Shown piece after piece: positions 49,155 to 51,252 of a DNA stretch of 51,252 bases. Position numbers and translations under genes: made by a program. How positions within the stretch are numbered: position 1 is the stretch's first letter; the number at the start of each line of letters is the position of its first letter. The stretch is from JAVBSN01 sp031556525 (lineage in GTDB: Bacteria > Bacillota > Clostridia > Lachnospirales > Lachnospiraceae). Location: positions 1 to 51,252 of the forward strand of contig JAVBSS010000035.1 of the NCBI GenBank assembly GCA_031556525.1, given 5' to 3'. The notes under the pieces were generated by a model. That model saw nothing but the letters and a program-made list of their open reading frames with translations. It did not search any database and was not told the DNA's origin.

Positions 49155-50936
49155 ATGGATATGTATGCATACTATACAGGAAAAAGTTTTGACATTTATA
49201 AATACCTAGGAGCTCATGTAGAGGGTAAGGGAACAGTTTTTAGAACCTATGCTCCGGCAGCCCAAGGTGTAAGTCTTATTGGTGATTTTAGCAACTGGAA
49301 TGAGCTACCTATGAATAAAATACATGATGGAAATTTTTATGAGATAGAAGTGCCTAACGCTGTAGAAGGAATGATGTACAAATACAGAATTCATACAAAG
49401 GGAAATGGAGCAATAGACCATAGTGATCCATATGGTTATGGTACAGAGTTAAGACCTAAGAATGCATCTATTATTAGGAATATATCAGATTATAAGTTTC
49501 ATGATGAAATGTGGATGAAGAATAGAACAGATTGCAGAAACACACCTTTAAACATATATGAATTACATATGGGTTCTTGGAAAACTAATGCTGATGGTGA
49601 GTGGTATTCTTATGAAGAAATAGGGGAGCAGTTAATACCATATTTATTAGAATATAACTATAATTATATTGAGGTTATGCCTTTAAATGAATATCCAGCA
49701 GATGAATCATGGGGATATCAAAGTCTAGGCTTTTATAGTCCTACGTCAAGATATGGAGATGCAAGGGGGTTAATGAAATTTATAGACATGTGTCACCAAC
49801 ATAATATTGGAGTGCTATTAGATTTTATTCCAGTGCATTTTGCAGTTGATGGTCATGGCTTGGCAGAGTTTGATGGAACAGCCCTTTATGAATATCCACA
49901 CAAGGATATTGGATATAACGAATGGGGAAGTAAGAACTTTAATCATTCAAGAGGGGAAGTGAGAAGTTTTCTTCAATCAGCAGCAAATTATTGGCTTAGT
50001 GAATATCATTTTGATGGGCTTAGAATGGATGCCATAAGCAACATGATATATTGGCAAGGCAATCCTGACCGTGGTGTAAATGTAAATGCAGTTGACTTTA
50101 TAAAGAATATGAATCAAGAATTAAAATCTAGATATCCATCAATTATATTGTCGGCAGAGGATTCTACAGCATTTCCAAATGTAACAAAATCTGTAGCAGA
50201 AGGTGGTCTAGGTTTTGACTACAAATGGGACATGGGTTGGATGAATGATACTCTTGCATATTTCAAAGAAGGTACTGCTGATAGAAAAAGAGATTATCAC
50301 AAACTAACATTTTCTATGATGTACTTTTATAGTGAAAGATTCCTAATGCCATTTTCACATGATGAAGTAGTACATGGAAAAGCAACTATAATGCAGAAAA
50401 TGAATGGTCAATATGAAGATAAATTCCCACAGGCGAGGGCTTTATATATGTATATGTATACTCATCCAGGCAAGAAATTAAACTTTATGGGTAATGAATT
50501 TGGACAACTTAGAGAATGGGATGAGAAGAGAGAACAGGATTGGGATATGTTAAAATATCCTACGCATGATTCTTTTCATAGATTCATAAAAACTCTTAAT
50601 GAGATATATCAAAATCACCCAGCCCTATATGAGATGGATTTTGAACAAGAAGGATTTGAGTGGTTAGATTGTCACCAAGAAGGTAGATGTATATATACAT
50701 TTGTACGTAAAACGGATACAGAGAAAATATTAGTGGTATTTAATTTTTCTGATACCTTACAAGAAAACTATACAGTGAAATTAGAAGATGTTAAGAAATT
50801 AGAATTATTATTGGACACTAATGATGTAGATTTTGGTGGTAGCAGTACAGATGATAATAAGAATTATGAATATGAGAATGATATATTAAAAATAAATCTT
50901 GAAGCTTTTTCAGGAAGGATGTATTTGTTTTCTTAG
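49155..50936 (+). CDS. glgB: 1,4-alpha-glucan branching enzyme
   Basis: A 593-residue GH13 enzyme that makes alpha-1,6 branches in glycogen. An N-terminal CBM48-like domain (about 20-115; GTVFRTYAPAAQGVSLIGDFSNWNELPM in part) precedes the catalytic barrel. Catalytic residues: nucleophile D292 (GLRMDAIS), acid E335 (LSAEDST) and transition-state D403 (SHDEVVHGK). GHGLAEFDGTALYEY and MGNEFGQLREWDEKREQDW are branching-enzyme signatures. Slightly shorter than the usual 620-640 residues. AAGAGG precedes ATG 49155. No other glycogen genes are adjacent; it forms its own unit. Confidence 0.95.
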   Translation: MDMYAYYTGKSFDIYKYLGAHVEGKGTVFRTYAPAAQGVSLIGDFSNWNELPMNKIHDGNFYEIEVPNAVEGMMYKYRIHTKGNGAIDHSDPYGYGTELRPKNASIIRNISDYKFHDEMWMKNRTDCRNTPLNIYELHMGSWKTNADGEWYSYEEIGEQLIPYLLEYNYNYIEVMPLNEYPADESWGYQSLGFYSPTSRYGDARGLMKFIDMCHQHNIGVLLDFIPVHFAVDGHGLAEFDGTALYEYPHKDIGYNEWGSKNFNHSRGEVRSFLQSAANYWLSEYHFDGLRMDAISNMIYWQGNPDRGVNVNAVDFIKNMNQELKSRYPSIILSAEDSTAFPNVTKSVAEGGLGFDYKWDMGWMNDTLAYFKEGTADRKRDYHKLTFSMMYFYSERFLMPFSHDEVVHGKATIMQKMNGQYEDKFPQARALYMYMYTHPGKKLNFMGNEFGQLREWDEKREQDWDMLKYPTHDSFHRFIKTLNEIYQNHPALYEMDFEQEGFEWLDCHQEGRCIYTFVRKTDTEKILVVFNFSDTLQENYTVKLEDVKKLELLLDTNDVDFGGSSTDDNKNYEYENDILKINLEAFSGRMYLFS

Positions 50937-50950
50937 AAGCTAATTAACAT

Positions 50951-50990
50951 AAAGGGCAATGCAAGTTTTACTTGTAGTTGCCTTTTATTT
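50951..50990 (+). terminator. Intrinsic terminator after glgB
   Basis: AAAGGGCAATGCAAG pairs with CTTGTAGTTGCCTTTT around TTTTA; the T-rich end is TTTTATTT. Confidence 0.82.
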
Positions 50991-51019
50991 ATAAATAGAG
51001 AGTGAATTAATATATATGA

Positions 51020-51067
51020 TTGACAAAACGACATGAGTGTCGTAAAGTTGAAATAGACATATGTGTC
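51020..51067 (+). promoter_or_regulatory. Promoter with two GACA-N4-TGTC operators
   Basis: TTGACA at 51020-51025; a weak -10 TAAAGT at 51043-51048 (17-base spacer). CGACATGAGTGTCG (51029-51042) fills the spacer and GACATATGTGTC (51056-51067) lies at the start region, 26 bases on. Both share arms GACA/TGTC and lie before a TetR gene, so autorepression is likely. Confidence 0.72.
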
Positions 51068-51087
51068 GGAAAGTAGAGAGCAGAATT

Positions 51088-51252
51088 ATGGGCAATAAAG
51101 GTGACAACACCAAAGCATATATTAAAGAAAAAGCATATATTGTTTTTGCACAAAAAGGATTCAAAGAAGTTACAATGAAAGATATTTGTGAAGCAACTGG
51201 TTTAAGCAGGGGTGGAGTATACGGACATTATGAAAGTACTCATCAGATTTTT
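51088..51252 (+). CDS. TetR/AcrR family regulator (3' end outside window)
   Basis: The first 55 codons are visible. KEKAYIVFAQKGFKEVTMKDIC and EATGLSRGGVYGHYEST make up a standard TetR helix-turn-helix (residues about 11-52). The ribosome-binding site is weak (AGAGAG). Two matching dyads in its promoter fit a self-regulated repressor. The gene continues past the end of the window. Confidence 0.85.
   Translation, partial: MGNKGDNTKAYIKEKAYIVFAQKGFKEVTMKDICEATGLSRGGVYGHYESTHQIF

Noticed and set aside
1..51252. CRISPR array, tRNA or rRNA genes, prophage or transposase genes
   Set aside because: No regularly spaced repeats, no cloverleaf-type sequence and no transposase, integrase or phage structural protein was seen on either strand.

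Overview
The window is AT-rich Gram-positive DNA. TTGACA/TATAAT promoters, AGGAGG ribosome-binding sites, intrinsic terminators and the order rplQ - ecfA(fused) - ecfT - truA - rplM - rpsI - DUF1846 suggest a chromosome of the class Clostridia, probably Lachnospiraceae or a close relative. The taxonomic call is inferred from gene order and protein families; no rRNA or tRNA gene was recognised.

Layout. (1) 1-7.0 kb is conserved core: the end of rplQ, an energy-coupling-factor vitamin transporter module whose two ATPases are fused, truA, the rplM-rpsI operon with a strong promoter and a possible L13 leader, and a DUF1846 protein. (2) 7.1-13.8 kb holds a membrane-anchored Ser/Thr kinase divergent from a small HTH protein, a VanZ-like protein translationally coupled to a secreted two-repeat protein, an ECF sigma factor with a membrane partner, a 5'-truncated Fic gene, an amidohydrolase and a Vat/CatB-type acetyltransferase. 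(3) 13.9-18.5 kb is a complete BceAB-RS type peptide-stress module (ABC ATPase, FtsX permease, response regulator, intramembrane-sensing kinase). (4) 18.5-23.3 kb carries small regulator/effector pairs: PadR + DUF2812 with two operator copies, a DUF6440 protein, MarR + MATE with a palindromic operator, and a WYL regulator + GyrI-like protein.

(5) 23.5-34.0 kb is the most striking part: a one-directional signalling operon encoding an RpfG-like REC-HD-GYP protein, a FIST protein, a soluble PAS hybrid kinase with its own HPt, a membrane hybrid kinase with a degenerate receiver plus REC and HPt, and a membrane-tethered external beta-propeller that ends without any kinase domain. A separate OmpR-type regulator with an altered active site follows. 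(6) 34.1-35.8 kb is a BlaI/BlaR1-type pair whose sensor lacks the penicillin-binding domain and whose promoter carries two matching operators.

(7) 36.0-48.5 kb is an accessory tract of short genes (acetyltransferases, flavodoxin-type reductase, metallo-beta-lactamase fold protein, YdeI, MmcQ/YjbR, cupin/HxlR, DUF7000, sugar acetyltransferase, AzlCD, AraC). It is full of relics: at least two recognisable gene beginnings that retain a ribosome-binding site but stop after 16-21 codons (GFA-like, Fpg/MutM), two weaker ones, a winged-helix tail abutting a methyltransferase tail, a 45-bp tandem repeat, a 133-bp inverted-repeat element and 19-bp direct repeats around one unknown gene. This reads as a zone of rapid gene gain and loss. 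(8) 48.5-51.25 kb has a TetR regulator, glgB, and the start of a second TetR gene with two GACA-N4-TGTC operators, cut by the window end.
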